A stretch of DNA of 64,000 nucleotides from Nymphaea colorata (lineage: Eukaryota; Streptophyta; Magnoliopsida; Nymphaeales; Nymphaeaceae). The stretch is taken from assembly GCF_008831285.2 (NCBI RefSeq), contig NC_045141.1, forward strand, positions 24,971,315 through 25,035,314, given 5' to 3'. The notes under the pieces are model-generated. The model was given only the letters and a program-made list of their open reading frames with translations, had not been told where the DNA came from and did not search any database. Numbering within the stretch: position 1 is the first letter of the stretch; every line of letters starts with the position of its first letter. Position numbers and translations under genes: made by a program. Below are positions 25,795 through 40,300 of this stretch, one piece after another.

Positions 25795-28264
25795 TAAGTG
25801 GACGCTGGGTGGGACCGATCTCAAAACTTATCGAAAAGGGCCAAACATCGAACCATAAGCATAAGAGTGGACACCGAGCAAAGGCCGATCCAAATACCTA
25901 TTGAGAAGGGCGGGACATGGGGCCAATGAGAATAGCGTCAGTTTTCAATAGTGGGCTAGACCTGACCCTTCATTTGAGAAGAAGAGTCAGCATGGTTTTA
26001 TTTTGGTACCTTCTCAAAGGCTGGGTCTGGTTTCGATGGAACATCCAGTCTTGGCATTTTCAAGTCCGGGATACCCCGCCTTGGCATTTTCAAGAACGGG
26101 ACATGCAACATTAGCGGGTTAGTATTGTCCAGACGGCCGTTTCGGGAATGTCGTGTTCCTGTTTGGCGTTTGCATGTGCCCACCAGCTTGTCCGTGGCGG
26201 AACCCGGGAAGGGGCATCCATTCCACGAGCAGGAATACTGAATCAACCCATATTTAGGAATGCTATCATGCAACACACACATATCCGCTATGCATAGCCG
26301 GGTGTGTGTGTGTGCAGGCCGCAAATGAATTATGGTTTTGTGACCTTCCAATTTAATTTTGTAATCAAACAATTTTGATCTGAATTTGGATTTGTGATAA
26401 TCCAAATAAAAGAATAATGAGAAAATTAAACTCCTAAATATGTCACGCATTGCAAACTTTACGCACATATATAAAAGAGGCAATGATTAGCATCCTTGGT
26501 TTTTGTTAGGATCTAACCAAAGATCACAGTTGCATGTGCTTCTTCTTAATTTGTGTACGAAACAAGTATTCTTTGAACTGGAGAGAGAGAGAGAGAGAAA
26601 GAGAGGGAACCAATGACTGGCGTCAAATAATTTAAATAAATCACAATTGAAATATTTTTGTGTCACTAAACACATATAAAAGGAAAAAACAAGCTTCAAT
26701 TAAGCAATTCTTTTTATTTAAGAGGCCCGTCCCCCAAAAGAGTGATCCGCTTAGACTTTTATTTAGGACACAACTTTAAATCCTAATTGTGAGCATTAAT
26801 AACTTCAAATTCTTGCATCTATCTCACATGGATACTCTTAAAGATACTTTATGCAACATTGTATTATTATTATTATTATTCAAAGAAATGCTGGAAAGGC
26901 CAACCTGCTTAGCGGGTCCAACTAGGAGAAAAACAATTTCTCCCCTGACCACTATTAATGCAAATATGGTAAAGACGTGACGCATTAGGCAGCCAAGTGT
27001 TGCGAAACCTTTGAGGATAATTTGTCTCCGTCATTAAAACACGGTGGAGTTTCACCCAAGTTTTCATAAGATTTCTCTTCTTGTTCTAGTGAAAAAAAAA
27101 AAACAAATTTATCAAACATATATTTAAAGTTTTGGGAATAGTAAAAAAGTAAACTAAAATGAAAGTTGAAAATGTTTGCCTGAGCATTCCCTTGTGGCGT
27201 CCACTGGCGGAGCCAAAAGAAAAAAAAACTTAAATGAGGAGCACTGTGCTTTATATTGCAATTTTCAGGGGGCAGCCAATAAGTAAATAAGTAAAAGAAT
27301 ATGAGGTACGAATACGAAAATAAAGAATTTACATGGCACTGGCTTTGGCCAAGTGGCCTCACCAGCCCACCACTGATGTTGTCCTTGTAACGCTCGTTGG
27401 CCGAGGCTTCACTATTAAAAGAAAAAAAAAAAAAAAAACTGTAGCCTTTTGGCCAAAGTTTGAGCTGATTAATAAATATTTTAATTATTTTTCTATTAAT
27501 TTGATCAATAAGAGGAGCATTACATCAAAGTCGAAATCTTTTTTCCTCAAATAATATGTTTGTTTTTGGTATTTCAGAGCGACACATGAACTATACTTGC
27601 ATATCAACATCTTCTTACAATGTGCTTATTCCTTCCCTCGAGAATTACTTTCTTGTTGATTATTGATTAGTTTGCACTAGTCGCGGTGACGATACATCTA
27701 ATTAGATCCATATTAATTGTACATTTTTTCGATAATCTTAAACAAGTTTGGTAAGTAAAAAGGAGGGGTATATAAAATGAATATATAGAGGGTAAAACAA
27801 TAATTTCTTACACATTTTTTTTATTTTAATTTCCATGGTAGAAAAATGAGGTGCATTTTGAACAAGATTGGGAAGATATATGTGTTTTTTATTGCGTCTA
27901 TATCTATAATTTCCAAAATTTATTGAGAAAACCCTAAAAAAGAAAAAGTTGAGGAAGGAAGAAGAAGCCATTAGGATGTGCCCAAGTAACTAAGAGACAA
28001 ACATTACCGTCCTTCAAAAAAAAGAAAAAAAAAAAAGACAAGTGCAAATCCTCATGATTGGGAAAGGTAAAAAAGCTACCGTGAATATTTTGAAGCTTTC
28101 AAGTCGCATGCAAGCAAACTAATCTTTCCCAATTACACATTCAGCAAATAAATTAAAGAATACTAAAGAGTACACTTGACTTTTCAACATCTACAAAATT
28201 TTATCTAAGTTTAGCACAACAATAAGAAATAAGCTTGCATTAATTAATCCTTAAGTTATCACCT

Positions 28265-28440
28265 ATTTAATTTCTTTTTTTCGACTCAAAATCACCTGGG
28301 TTGAGAGAGTTTGTCGCTCACCAGGAACCTTTGGGGTTACGACTTTTACTCTCGAGATTATAATACCCACAAGAATCGAACCAGTACAGGAGCCAATCCT
28401 CTAAGTGCTCTGCTCTTACCAACTCATTTGATCAACTTAA
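28265..28440 (-). mobile_element. tRNA-derived SINE
   Basis: Read on the minus strand, GAGTTGGTAAGAGCAGAGC resembles a polymerase III A box and TGGTTCGATTCTTG a B box, about 35 bases apart as in tRNA. A GC-richer body follows, and the unit ends in an A-rich tail (plus-strand TTTCTTTTTTTCGA at 28270). This arrangement is that of plant tRNA-derived SINEs. Target duplications were not clear. Confidence 0.6.
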
Positions 28441-30799
28441 GAAGAACATGCCCTTCACACAAATCAATTTATTTGATCATTGATTAGTTTGTGCTGACCT
28501 CTTTACTCATGTTCAACTTTGTCAAATTAATTGGTTACTTTTTATTAATATCGAAATTAATTAGGCGAAGCTTTTTTTCGTTTAATGCTATAAAGTTACA
28601 TAATAAAAATTTACGTATAGTTGCAGAACAAGGTTTACAATATTTTTCATCCTTTTTAATGAAGGGTAAAATAGTAAATTTCAATGTAACAGTTTACAAT
28701 GCAAAAATAAACATATGATATATGCCTTTTAGCTATATTTCAATTATTCTATTTTCTGGCGGGGGCTTTTCCAAAAAAAAAAAAAAAAAAAAAAAAAGCC
28801 TAAAGATTCTACTAACAAGTTGGCCTTAACATAACAAAGAAATGCAGGTGTTGTCGATGAACGCTCGTATTTTTTGGTTCAAAACCGTATAAAATGAATT
28901 TAAAAGTCAGTTAATCGTGATCCTAAGCGTGTAGTATTAACTCCGGCAGTTAATTTCCCTTGTTCACGTTACCAACGTGGCAGAATGTCACGAATCTGAA
29001 AGCCACAACAAATATGTTATTCTCTGCATTAAATGGAGGCAAACTAGATGATACGTTGGAAACATGAAAGTCGGATACGTTGGCCAGTTTTTAACCGCGT
29101 GGTTAACAAGTTAAATAAATATAGAAAAACTTTAATTTTTTTTACCTTACTTACTGCCTCCAAATATTTGACTATATTGGTATCCTTTGTATTTTTGCGA
29201 ATATCTTTTATGAGCGTTTGATAAATATTAACTGACGTATTGTTTGCTTGATCATGTAAAAGCAAGGACAAATTTGTCAATATTGGTCAACGCACACATC
29301 TCTACGGCATTCTGTCGGTTGTCTTCATCCCTGAAACTTCGTCGCTGCCACGTCAGCAGAACACTCTGGCTTGATGACATGGCGTCTTTCATTTATTTAC
29401 TGCCCGACACGCGCTTGGAGATGCTGCCACGTGGCTGCTTCGCAGAATCGGACGGTTGGCCTGACAGGGTCCAGATTTAGACTTGGACTGCAACGTGATT
29501 GCATGTACCTAAGCTTGATCGAGTCTCATTTCGGGTTTGGACTTTGGTTCAAATCTCATGTTCTTTCTTAAGCCTCGCTCAAATCCAACTCCAGATCCAG
29601 AAAAACTCTCTCTCAAGTCTCAAGTCTCTTCATAGAAAGGAGAAAAACATGAGATCTGCTGATATGGCAGTAACTAATTCACACATAAATTATAATTTAA
29701 GTGGACAAATTTATTGAACAAATGAAATTTAAATACGCACTTTTGTTTTTCTCAATCTTAACAATTTTGGACATTATTCAATGAAATGAGCAAAAATGAT
29801 GAGCAGGCGAATATTATATTGCGAATTATTAGAAAATATGTGCCTGATTTTGTAAAGTAACCGAGCTGAGACTGAGAGAGCCAAGATCCGTCTCTTACTC
29901 CGAGAGAACCTGGTGAACAATGGCCGATGGGAGAAGCATATGATATTCGCCATCAAGTATCCATTCGAGGGCTTATGACACTAAGAAGTGATTAAATAAA
30001 TGAAACCAAGCCACTTGTGGTTTCATAGTATTACTTTTCTATTATTTGATATATATATATATATATATCGGCATCTTTTACTGTCATCCAATTGTCATTA
30101 ATAATCTTAATTTTCAGAATATAAAAAAAAAACGAAAATGGGATCCAAGAGATCCAAATTAATGGAATATTATGTGGCAGAACCAATGTCGCGTGTCAAC
30201 TTATAAGTGTTATAGCAAGTAAAGTGCACGTCAGGAATCAGAAATAATTTCTGGAAGTTATTAATTGATAATTGACTGAGAGTGCGGAGATAGTTGATTT
30301 TGCTGTGGCCGTAATAAATTAAGAAGATAGGAAGAAACCAGCCAATTAAGATATCTACTCACAATTGTGTGAAGCTCACTTGATTCTGATGAGTGGGTCG
30401 TTCTCAAACCCATTTTTTAGGTCATAGGGAGAAATCCTTTTGCAGTTTCTCCCTAACCCTAAGCAACTGTAAGCTGAGGCGAAATCAGGATTTTCTTTAA
30501 GAGCGGACCGACAGTTTGACCTTTGGATCCGGGTAGTGCCAAACTAAATTTTAATACAAAAAATACATTATATAATTAAAAAATAATATTTTTTTCAATA
30601 TTAAACAAAAATTCATTGGCTGGGGTGAGGCCATGGCCTAGGCTGCCCCCCCTTCCCTCTGCCCCTTACTGTAGGTTCTAGATGCATGGCTAGGAGTACA
30701 AGCGCAACTTTTAAAAAATGAAATATGATTCCAATAATGGATATTTGATGATCAGATAACAAACATCAATCTAGCTAGTTAATTTTTTCTTGATCTGAT

Positions 30800-31050
30800 A
30801 TCGATGTATTTTATAGGCGAGTAAGAGGTTACCTCATTGCCGGGTGAAAACTAAATTTCTACCCTTTTTCTCTTGCCTCAAAGGTTCTAGGTTGCTTTGA
30901 TGCCTAAGAAGAAGTAGGAAAAAGCCGATCTATTTTTATGTTGGTACCACACCCTACCTCTATAAAGCACTGTTAGAATCAAACTGACGACATCGCTGCT
31001 GCATTACTAGACCCACAACTACTCTATGCCCCACGAGGCATATCCATATA
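30800..31050 (-). mobile_element. Possible second SINE-like unit
   Basis: On the minus strand GGGCATAGAGTAGTTGTGGG is followed, after about 35 bases, by GTTTGATTCTAACAG, a diverged A box and B box pair, then a body with GAGGTAGGGTGTGGTACC. Weaker than the unit at 28265-28440, and its ends are not defined. Confidence 0.35.
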
Positions 31051-32215
31051 TTTTCAGGTTCGGTTTTAGCATATCACGATGTGGTTCAGATTCAGTTGCA
31101 AATTCAAAAGTGGGACATTTCTAATTTGGTTGTTGACTTAAAAGTCCGATTAGTTTTCAATTTTTTTTTGTTAAAACTGAAAAGCTATTAAGCTGATCAT
31201 ATTCATAAAATCCCTTACAATTTCTATTAATATTTGGAATAGATTCACCAAACACTGGCACAATATTATCTCATACCAAACGGCCCCTAAAGGACTCTAC
31301 TTCCATAATATTATCTCAAACCAAATGGCTCTTAAGAGTCTTTGTCACTAGAACAGTGGTGCCCTTAAATGGCCTTCTTTTTTTTTGAAGGGCATTTGGC
31401 CGACCCGTCACTGAGGATGTCCTTATGTCTTCAACCACAAGCCCTTTCACTGGTCACTTTTGTCGTTCCCAAGCTTGAGAGCGACTGGTAGGCCCACACA
31501 CATTCTTGTTTGTGTATATTTGTACATATAAAATTAGCTTTTATGGTATACAAATTAAAATGTATTATCCTTCAATCAAGCAAGTATGGGAAGAGTATGT
31601 CTCCAAGCAAAAGGGCTACAAAATGCTGATTGTAATCATATATATGGGCGTGATACAGCTTGCGGGATGCACAAAAGGGAGCGACTTAGCCTTTAATTAA
31701 AAAAAAAAATCTTCATTAAAAATGAGTTAGGAAAAGTTCATGCACATTAGTCAAATGAAATCTAAGTATAAGCTTTTACAGTGACTTGGAAATCAAATAA
31801 TTTGCTTGCACGCTACAGAGTGGAACAGTGCACCAAAGTGGGTTGTGTTTGTGTGAGACATTGAAGTTGAGTTCTAATTTGGACAAAAGCACCTTCTCTT
31901 GTGTTTTGGGTAACAAGAAGACTGCTAAGTTGGGCGCATGAGTGAGCTTTGTCCACCAGACCAAACGACGCAACACCCTCGCCGGAGGTCACGTGAGCTT
32001 TGGGACCCCGTACTGCCTTTTCTGCCGCACTTGGAGGTGAAGGTGTCACGTGCTCATCTGCCGGGCGATCGCGATTCGCTGCTGGCCTGGGTGCGCCTGA
32101 TTTCTTGACCGCGCGAATTAATCGCCGATTCTGTTGCAGAGCCGGCCATCGAAAACAGTGCGGGACCCACACTGCCCTTAGGTTGTTCCTCACCAACTTT
32201 TTAAAGACAGACAAG

Positions 32216-32370
32216 CAGTGACGAAGCCAAAAAATTCTTGTTAAGGGGGCACTAAAATTCGAGGCACTCATATGCAAAAAGCTAAAAGTTAATGAGGTTT
32301 TTATATATAAATTTAGTGGGCTGGTGTGGGCAATTGCCCACTCCGGCCACTAAAGTGGCTCCGCCACTCG
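32216..32370. mobile_element. Short inverted-repeat element with GGAGCCA ends
   Basis: CAGTGACGAAGCCA at the left and TGGCTCCGCCACTCG at the right are imperfect inverted repeats bounding about 155 bp of non-coding DNA with GGGCAATTGCCCACTCC near its right end. Partial relatives with the same GGAGCCA or GCCCC motifs stand near 27200, 30470-30660 and 34070-34310, so this is a dispersed family here. Confidence 0.5.
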
Positions 32371-34069
32371 AGACAAGTGGGTTCTTCCATAAAATGAAAG
32401 TGCGCTATTTGGCCAATGTGGATTCTGGGATGGAATTGGGTGACTTGGCACTCAACTGGAGACCGCACCACCATAAGATGTTGTTGTGTTGCACTTGCTC
32501 ATACATTTGAGCACCTCCGATGGTTAGGTTAGGTTAGGTGCGTGCACCGCCTAACTGTGAATTTTGGGACCAATGAAAAACAAGCGCTTCTTCCTTGAGA
32601 GGTTTGTACATTTTCCATAGATAACGTTTCAGTTTTCCCAATTAAAAGAATTCAGAAGCAATTATATTATCTTTTTCTGTTGGACACTTTTACATACCTT
32701 TAATTTTTGTCAGTAATTTTGCAATAATGATTTCCTGACGCTAAAGTTTTAAACTTTTATAATCATATAATAAAAAATCGAATGAAAACGTCCATTAAAA
32801 AGAGAATTGCCCAGACAAAAATCAAGTTCATTAAAATCAAATATTGAAGTTTTTTTTTTTGCAATCTAACCTAGATGTGGTTCTAAGAGTGATTTGATCA
32901 AAAACATGTATTCAATCAGTCACATTACTTTAGCAATCCTTTTTTAATAACTAAAAAAAGGACAGCTCATATAATATCAAAATTTTAGTAGTAGAAACAT
33001 CAAACTTTTCACAAAAATAACTTAAACTAAAACATGATTTATATTAAACTAGTGTTTACAAATGCACTAAGAGATTCTCATTTTGTTAAAAATGTTGTTT
33101 AACACAAAATTGAGAGGTTTATTTATTATTTCTTACCACAATAGATCAAAGGATACTCATGAGTAAGCTGCATGTCTAGATAATAAGAGTCACACTATAT
33201 ATATATATATATATATATAAAGATCTCAATCTTTTCAATCTTCCACCTACTCCACACTTCTTCGGGCGGAGAGAAAAAGTATGCTGTGGGTGTTCACATG
33301 TCTATGTTTCTTTCCATAGTACAGAAAGAAAGATAGAGGATGAAAGAAAAAAATTGCATATTGTTATATCTCTATCGCCTTATTTTTCAAGAGGGTTGGC
33401 ACAATGAATGCTGCAAAGATTAGTAGGTAGTCAATTTTTGTTTCAAAATTTCACAGTAAAAGAGAAGTCGTCAATATGAAAGTTGAAACATAACAGGGAT
33501 GACATCCCGATGCAGCAAAAGTAAGTAACCCTTTCCACATTTTACTTGAAAGTGTTCCAAATTGATCACTTATGCTAATTGTCAATCTCAGTTTTTCTCT
33601 TTCACTAAAATGGCATGCATACCGAAAAGAGAGAGAGGAATGGAATTGTTGCTCTTAAAAGAAGAGAAGTTTGTTGTTGTTGTTATGATTGCATCAAGAA
33701 CAAGATGCACTGTACATTCACTTTATGTTCTTATATTTTATGGAATCAACTAATACCAATACATGATTAAGTGTTCCCTTTTTTTCCCTTTGGGTCATGA
33801 AAGGGATGGGTGAGGGGAGGTACATAAAGATACTTCCATTAGAAATTGGATGCAGTTGAGCTAATATGTTCTGTAGGAGGCATGAATGAAGGCCAGCCCA
33901 TGTGCATAATGGGCCCAAGCAAGCAACTGCAATAATAATTGAGAAGGACCATTCATTTTTTAGCTAGCATCATTAATTCATGATAGATACAAGGACTTAA
34001 TTTATCTATAAACATCTCCAAGTTGCAGGCTAATTTCTTGCTTAACTTGCCTCGATATAACATCTCTCA

Positions 34070-34310
34070 CCAATAGCGTAGCTACATATAGGCTGGAGTT
34101 GCCCACGCCAGCAACAAAATTCGTATTTATTTTTACATATATTTCTTACAATTATTTACTTATTTATATATATTGTACCCCTTCAAAAATGAGAATTTCT
34201 ATAATAGTGCCCCATAACCAATAATTATTTATTTATATGTGTTGTGCCCCTTCAATTTCTATAATAGTGCCCCATAACCAAAAATTTCTGGCCCCACCAC
34301 TTTCTCGCAC
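34070..34310. repeat. GGAGCCA-family remnant with internal duplication
   Basis: A stretch reading ATTTATTTATATG(T)TGT(G/A)CCCCTTCAA followed by TATAATAGTGCCCCATAACCA occurs twice in tandem (about 34150-34220 and 34221-34283). Flanking GTTGCCCACGCCAGC and GGCCCCACCAC resemble the ends of the element at 32216-32370. Confidence 0.5.
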
Positions 34311-37300
34311 ATCTTTAGATTTCCTGTCCCCATTGTTTGTCTCTTGAAATTCAGTGCACATCACGCTTCTAGAAAGGTTCGAGTGAGTGAACCAATGGAG
34401 GAATGCTTTCGGCAAAATAGCAGGGCTGTCTTCTTCATGGAATTATTATGGGGGAATGCCTTTCGACTGTTTGTATCTTAGACTCCAAGAGTTTGATTTC
34501 CATGCAGCGTCGATACTCAGATTGGCGTGTTTGGGTTAATTCCATTCACATGTAAGTCTATAGCCGTTGCTTATCGTGATTCAATTTGCTATATTTGAAT
34601 TCATCACAGTGAAGAAGGAAGCATATTAGAACCATGCACAGATTTTTCAAGCTTGTCGTCTGATCATAGTAGTTAGTGTAAAACACAGATATGAGAACTT
34701 AAATGAAATACAATAATAATAATAAGATGAAGACAGAAGATATAAGAGAGACATACATGTGGTTCGACACACAGAAACCTACTTCTGAGATAACTCTTCT
34801 TTTTCATTTTCTTTGAACTGTTGGGGCTATGGCCTTCACGCATGGTTGCATATGCTCCATGAGTAATAAAAAGAGACAGAAATTTCTTTAGGTTTTTATA
34901 AAAAATAAACAACGTTGTTAGAGAAGATTAGTGAAAGACATTTAGTTCAAGTGATCTGGAAAAGAATACCAGGTTCAATCACTAATTGGATTCGGAATAA
35001 TAAGTATGCAGCTCGGCAATTGAATTAGAATCTCAGTCTAATGTTTGACTGGGATCTAATAAATATCTGATTTGGATCTTATGCTAGTTCTTCCCTGGTT
35101 TTGAAAAAATAAGGTCTCAATCTGAACCAAATCCTGTGGAAGGTGAGCTCAATGAGGTGGTCCTGATTAGTTTGAGTCGGTAATGAAGATTAAGTGGGAT
35201 CAGTACCTAACTGAATCTGGATTATCCTGACTCAGTGTGTTGAATACCAAATTCAAGTCGATATTCAAATGCAACTCTCGACATGTAGATCATATTTGGA
35301 ATTGTACTATCTTGATCTGAATTTGAATTATGATTTAAATTTGATTAAAATCAATGATCGATACATTCGCATGTTAAACCAGGATTTGCCTCTAAAGCAA
35401 TTTGCTATCCCAAATCTGATCCGTTTGCGAGCTCATCTAACCAACCAAGGGACAAAACTACACTGACGTCATTCACTACATGTTACCTCCTTCGGCAGTA
35501 AAGCTAGAATCCAAGATATTTAGATTCCCCAAAAAAAAAAATACAAAAACGGAACCACTATGTTAAGCAATCCAAGGTGCATTTTTCACGACACGTGGCT
35601 GCTTCCGAAGAGCTGCGGCCACGGGCCGGCACGTGTGCGGAGAGGTTGGTAGCCAATTTTAGCAGCCATGCTTGCAAGCAAGCCAAAGAAAAGAAAGCAG
35701 ATTGGTGAATTTGGGTTTCATTTAAATGTTATGTTGATGTAAGGAAAAAAACAATGAAAAAACATCACATTTGTCTATGGTCGGTAGAGACTAAAATGAC
35801 TTCGTATTACTTCGAAATACGATTTGATTCGAAATACGATTTGATAGATTACATGATCTGCTAACAGAATTTATTTGGCTCATACAATCAGATAACATAT
35901 AAAACTTATTCTACCAATTCTTCATTTGTTTGGTTGACTAATTAAAAAGGAGGGAAATGGAGAAAGTTTATTTAGCTGTGAGGGGAGGGAAAAAAGAAAT
36001 TGAAGAAAAAGAAATGAGAGTGTAGTGTAAATCCAGGAAAAAAAGAAATTGAGGAACAAAAAAAGATAATGTAGTGTAAATCCAATCCCTTCAAATTAAA
36101 AGGACTGGGTACAAAAGAAAAGGAAAGGGAGGGATTAAACATTTCATTTCTTTCACTCCAACCAAACAGGACGTTAGTGGAGCATCATCCTTACTGTCTT
36201 GAAACACTTTTGACTTTGAATTTGTATAATTTTTAGTGGTTTTTTTTTTTGATAAAAATTTAAAACAAATAAAATTTGTAAATTTCGAACGCATGATATT
36301 TTACTTTTTAATTTTTTTCATATATGTTTATGATTGATTTTGTTTCAAAAGAAATGCATGCTACGAGTTATGGGGAACTCTGACTCGTTGAGCATTTGAT
36401 TTGAGGATTCCCCAAAACCAAACGGTTAAGGATGACGTCATCCGCTTCAAATTCGAAGCCAACGGATAGTTCCTCTTTCGGTTAACGGACGTATGTTATG
36501 TAATATTGCAGAAAAGTGCCAAAGGATAAAAACTATGAGCTGCAGACCCCTCTTTCCACCGCCTGTATGATTTGTTGCAAATTTTTCATCTTCAGCTTGC
36601 AAGATCATGAATTAATAATTTCCACTCACTTGAGCCAGATTTAGGTAGACGCTCAATTTTTATTTTAAATAAAGTCCGATAGTTTATGCTTTAAAAGAAC
36701 AAGTATTTTTTTGTTCCACTCAACAATACTATAATAAGGATTATAGAAGCAAGTCCTACACAAGCATTCATCTTTTTTTTTTTCACAATAACGTGTATAA
36801 AAATGGCATTCATAGCAACACTATTTAAATATTTTTGGAAACAAATAATTTTATATTCTTTTAACATGTGTTTTGATAAAATAGTACCCTTTTTAAGGTA
36901 CAGCGGAATGCTGGTGCTAGTGAAGGTTTGTGTCGTCAGTCCGATTTTTATAAATTTTTTTTTTAAATTATTTTTTAACGTGTGTTATGATAAAATAAGA
37001 GTTAGATAACAAATGGAGGCTTTGGTTTCCATTGGGATGTGGTATGAATGACTCTTCATGAGAAAAGTTTTAACTATATGTTTTTATGTTTTAAATAATC
37101 ATAATTTTCTGCAGGTACGAATTAACTCGTTTCTGTGAACCCTTAACGATTTTAGGAACGGATTTTTTAAAAATTCAGGTAGTTTTCTGAAACAAAAAAT
37201 AATAGATAGCTCTTAAGAAAAAGAAAAATTAGCTGGGCCAGTTCTGGAGGAAACATGAAGCTTAGTTGGGTAGTCTTATGAATTATTTTGTCCTCTTTTC

Positions 37301-37316
37301 CGGGCGAGGTGGCAGG

Positions 37317-37324
37317 TATATAAG
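37317..37324 (+). promoter_or_regulatory. TATA box of the F-box gene
   Basis: TATATAAG stands 56 bases before the ATG at 37380. A plant TATA box sets transcription about 30 bases downstream, near 37350, making 37380 the first ATG of the message with a leader of about 30 bases. This decides against the in-frame ATG at 37278, which lies upstream of the box. Confidence 0.7.
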
Positions 37325-37379
37325 GCGGGTGGACCAGTCTGAAGATATCGGGTTTGGCTTTGTTCTAGGGGAGGTCACG

Positions 37380-40300
37380 ATGGCGGCAACTAAGGAGAGG
37401 CCGGAATTCTCGCCGGAGGCGGGAAGGACGGTAGCCGTCATGTCAGAGTGGAAGGAGGAGAGGAAGGGGGAGGTCCGAATTGGCTCGAATGTGGTGGTGG
37501 AGGAGAGCATGACGGACCCTTTGGTGGTGCTGGGACCGGACGTGTTCAGCATGGTCCTCGACCGTTTGGATGCACGCAGCGCGGCACGTTCTTTGCTCGT
37601 TTCACGCCGGTGGTTCTATGCAGCCTGCGACGACGCCATCTGGGTTAAAAAGGCAAAACCTCCTCCTTCTTCTTCTTCTTCTTCTTGTCTCTCTCTTTGT
37701 CTGTTTGTCTATGGTGTATCCAGCTTCTGGCCTACGGATTCCAATTCCTTTAGGAGTGATAACGAAGTTTCTATTTTCGTTTCTTTTTCATTTTTTTGCT
37801 AGGAGGCGCTCTAGTAGGTAGCGTTCATCGTGATATTTTTTTAGTTCTTCACTTTTTGGGTTTATCTTAAGTTGCACAGCCCCATTTCTTCGGAGGCAAT
37901 TGTTTTTTGTTTAGGTCACCTTCTTTTTGTGCTCTTGTTTCTGTTGGTTTTTGTCTTCCGGTGTTAGTGGATTTTCAGAATTTCGAAGCTAGTAGAAAAT
38001 GAGCGTCGAGTTCCTTTTATGTAATCGGGATTTCATGTGTTGCTTTCTTCAAATCTTCGGCGATTCTTGAATGATGGTTGATTTAGATTTGGTCATGTTG
38101 TAATTTAAGCAGCAGAGCCATTTTGGCTACATAATAAGAGCCTGTGAGAATAGAGTTTACTATTGATCCCTCATGGATATGTTGATGTATGTGGCACGAA
38201 AGGATGGTTTGGAACTGATTCATGCACATGGTGGACGGGTTTTAGGCCTGTTGTTAATGATTCTGGCATTAATTTTCATTGATGATTAATGGTTGTTACT
38301 TGATGAAGAGAAAGAACCTTGTTGGTGCAGAGTAAGGTTTCTAAAGTAGCTGGTTTAAATGAACTGAACTCCTCGCCGTGTAAGGGTACGCCCCTCCAAT
38401 CTGAGCAAGGGGCAGTTACTGTGCTTGTGTATGATATCTGAAAGGTGATGCTACTATGATTTTTGCTGCTACCTGGAACATGCAAACTTGTCTCGGTTAT
38501 GTGGAGGATGTGCATGAGCATGCGTGTGCACACACACTCACATGCTTGGAGCCCTATTCCAGTCAGGCGCCTACAAACACCGAGGCTTACATGTGATACC
38601 TGATAAACTTAGGCTTATAATTTTTCTTTCATAGTTTACTCTGTAGAGAACATTCTTCCTCCATATTTTGTTTGAGGAGGGAAGACGATGAACTTGCTCC
38701 TATTATACCAGATTCTGATGCTGTAATATTTTGACTTACAAAAGAGCAATGACATGTCGATTGTGTTTCTGACCTGTCTGTCAGACTTGACTCTGTGTGG
38801 GTGTGTGTTTCTCTGGTCAGAACTTAGTTGTGTACTTTCTGCAATTGTTACAAAATTCTTTGTTACTGTGTTGGGTATTTTTTTTCATTTTTTGGCTGAA
38901 TTCATTGATACTTGACAGTTTTTGAATATTCACTTTGGATGCATTGGAAGATGAATAACTCTTGAGATTGCCTAACAAAATTGTGACGCCTAAGCTTGTA
39001 ATATATGTCTATGCATATAAAAATAAATGTGCATATATATATTATATAGTGTACATTTGAACAAATAAGGACATGTATGTGTATGTGTGTGCATGCATGA
39101 ATTTTTGTATATTTGAATAGAATATGTTTGCATGTGTTTTAGTAATACTTCCATCATGAAGTAGATTATTCTCTGCACATTTAAGTTCTTGAGTTCAAGC
39201 ATTAAGTGCTCAAATAATGAAATGATATTATAATTATGGGGCATGCCTGTTGAAAATTCTTGAGAGTTAGGCACTCAAAAACTTAATTCTGCTTGCTTCA
39301 CCATTTGAAGTTCCTTATTTGCGTGATAAAGGATTCCTAAGATAGTTCCTGCGATACAAAATATTATGTGTTTTCACTTTGCTATTTTCTTGCTGGTTTT
39401 GCTACCTCATCTCCTTGTCCTTTTTAATTTTCACTGTGTTAAAAATTTAAAGTTTTGAGTTTTCATGGACAATTCCTGGGACCAAAATCAGCCTTCATAT
39501 ATTGAGTAGGTCGCCTGAACTTGCATTTCCTTTTATTTTTTTAATCTCTACAACAGTTCCAACTTATATATTACAAACTCCACTCTGGTGGATATTATAT
39601 TTCTTGTTTTTATAGATACTCCACAAGTTGGAATGTCAAGTAATACGTGGACATGGAGGTGTTTGAAGAGTTTATAACAAGTGAGGTCCTTCGTTGATAA
39701 TGTACCAAACCACTGACGTAGTAATATTATTTCTAGTTTATTCATTGTAAGTTCATCCTTTTTTCAGGTGAAGGAGTTGTGGATGGATAAGGCACATATC
39801 CCTCGTATGGCAATGATGCGTGGGCTCTCTAAGCTGGCTGCTTATTCCATCTCCTTTTCAGATGGGAAACGTGTAAGTAGACATTGACTTGTTGAAGGGT
39901 AATGTTATGAATCTATTTTAGTTTTCTGATTGTTTAATTTTTTTTACCTTCTCAAGTTCGGAAGTATTTTTCTGCTTTGCCTCAGAGTGGATTTTAGCCT
40001 GTGGTTTTGAAATTTACTTGGTTTTGCTTTGTGTGATTGCTCAGAAAGCAATTGATTCATTGTGTCGAGATCTGAACTATCTACATGCATAATTAGTCAG
40101 CTAATGTACTTCAGAAAAGTATTGTTGATACTGATATTTGGCCAAACTGTAAATTGAGCTCATGAAAGGTGTAAGGAGAGGTTTAGGCCTTTAGGGTAAT
40201 AAAAAGTTTATTAACCTTCTTTGAAAAAATTGCTATTGATAAAAACCCCAGACTTCAAGCAAACCAAGGATGAAAGAAGCAGGGGAAGGCTGCCTTCATC

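Larger units (their letters stand above)
24241..37316. other. Gene-poor, transposon-rich interval of 13 kb
   Basis: No exon with recognisable protein similarity was found on either strand. It holds the hAT-like element with its minisatellite (25070-25794), two degenerate 70-bp repeats sharing an AGTGGAC start (25797 and 25866), a GA microsatellite (26580-26600), SINE-like units (28265-28440, 30800-31050), GGAGCCA-type elements (about 27200-27290, 30470-30660, 32216-32370, 34070-34310), AT dinucleotide runs at 30050-30068 and 33197-33220, a poly(A) tract at 28776-28798 and a 65-bp degenerate duplication at 35990-36085. Confidence 0.5.

Noticed and set aside
25998-26483. 161-codon minus-strand open frame
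   Set aside because: No domain or family likeness; spans repeats downstream of the hAT-like element.
32521-32540. Telomere-like GGTTAGGTTAGGTTAGG
   Set aside because: Only three TTAGG-type units, not the plant TTTAGGG repeat; too short to mean anything.
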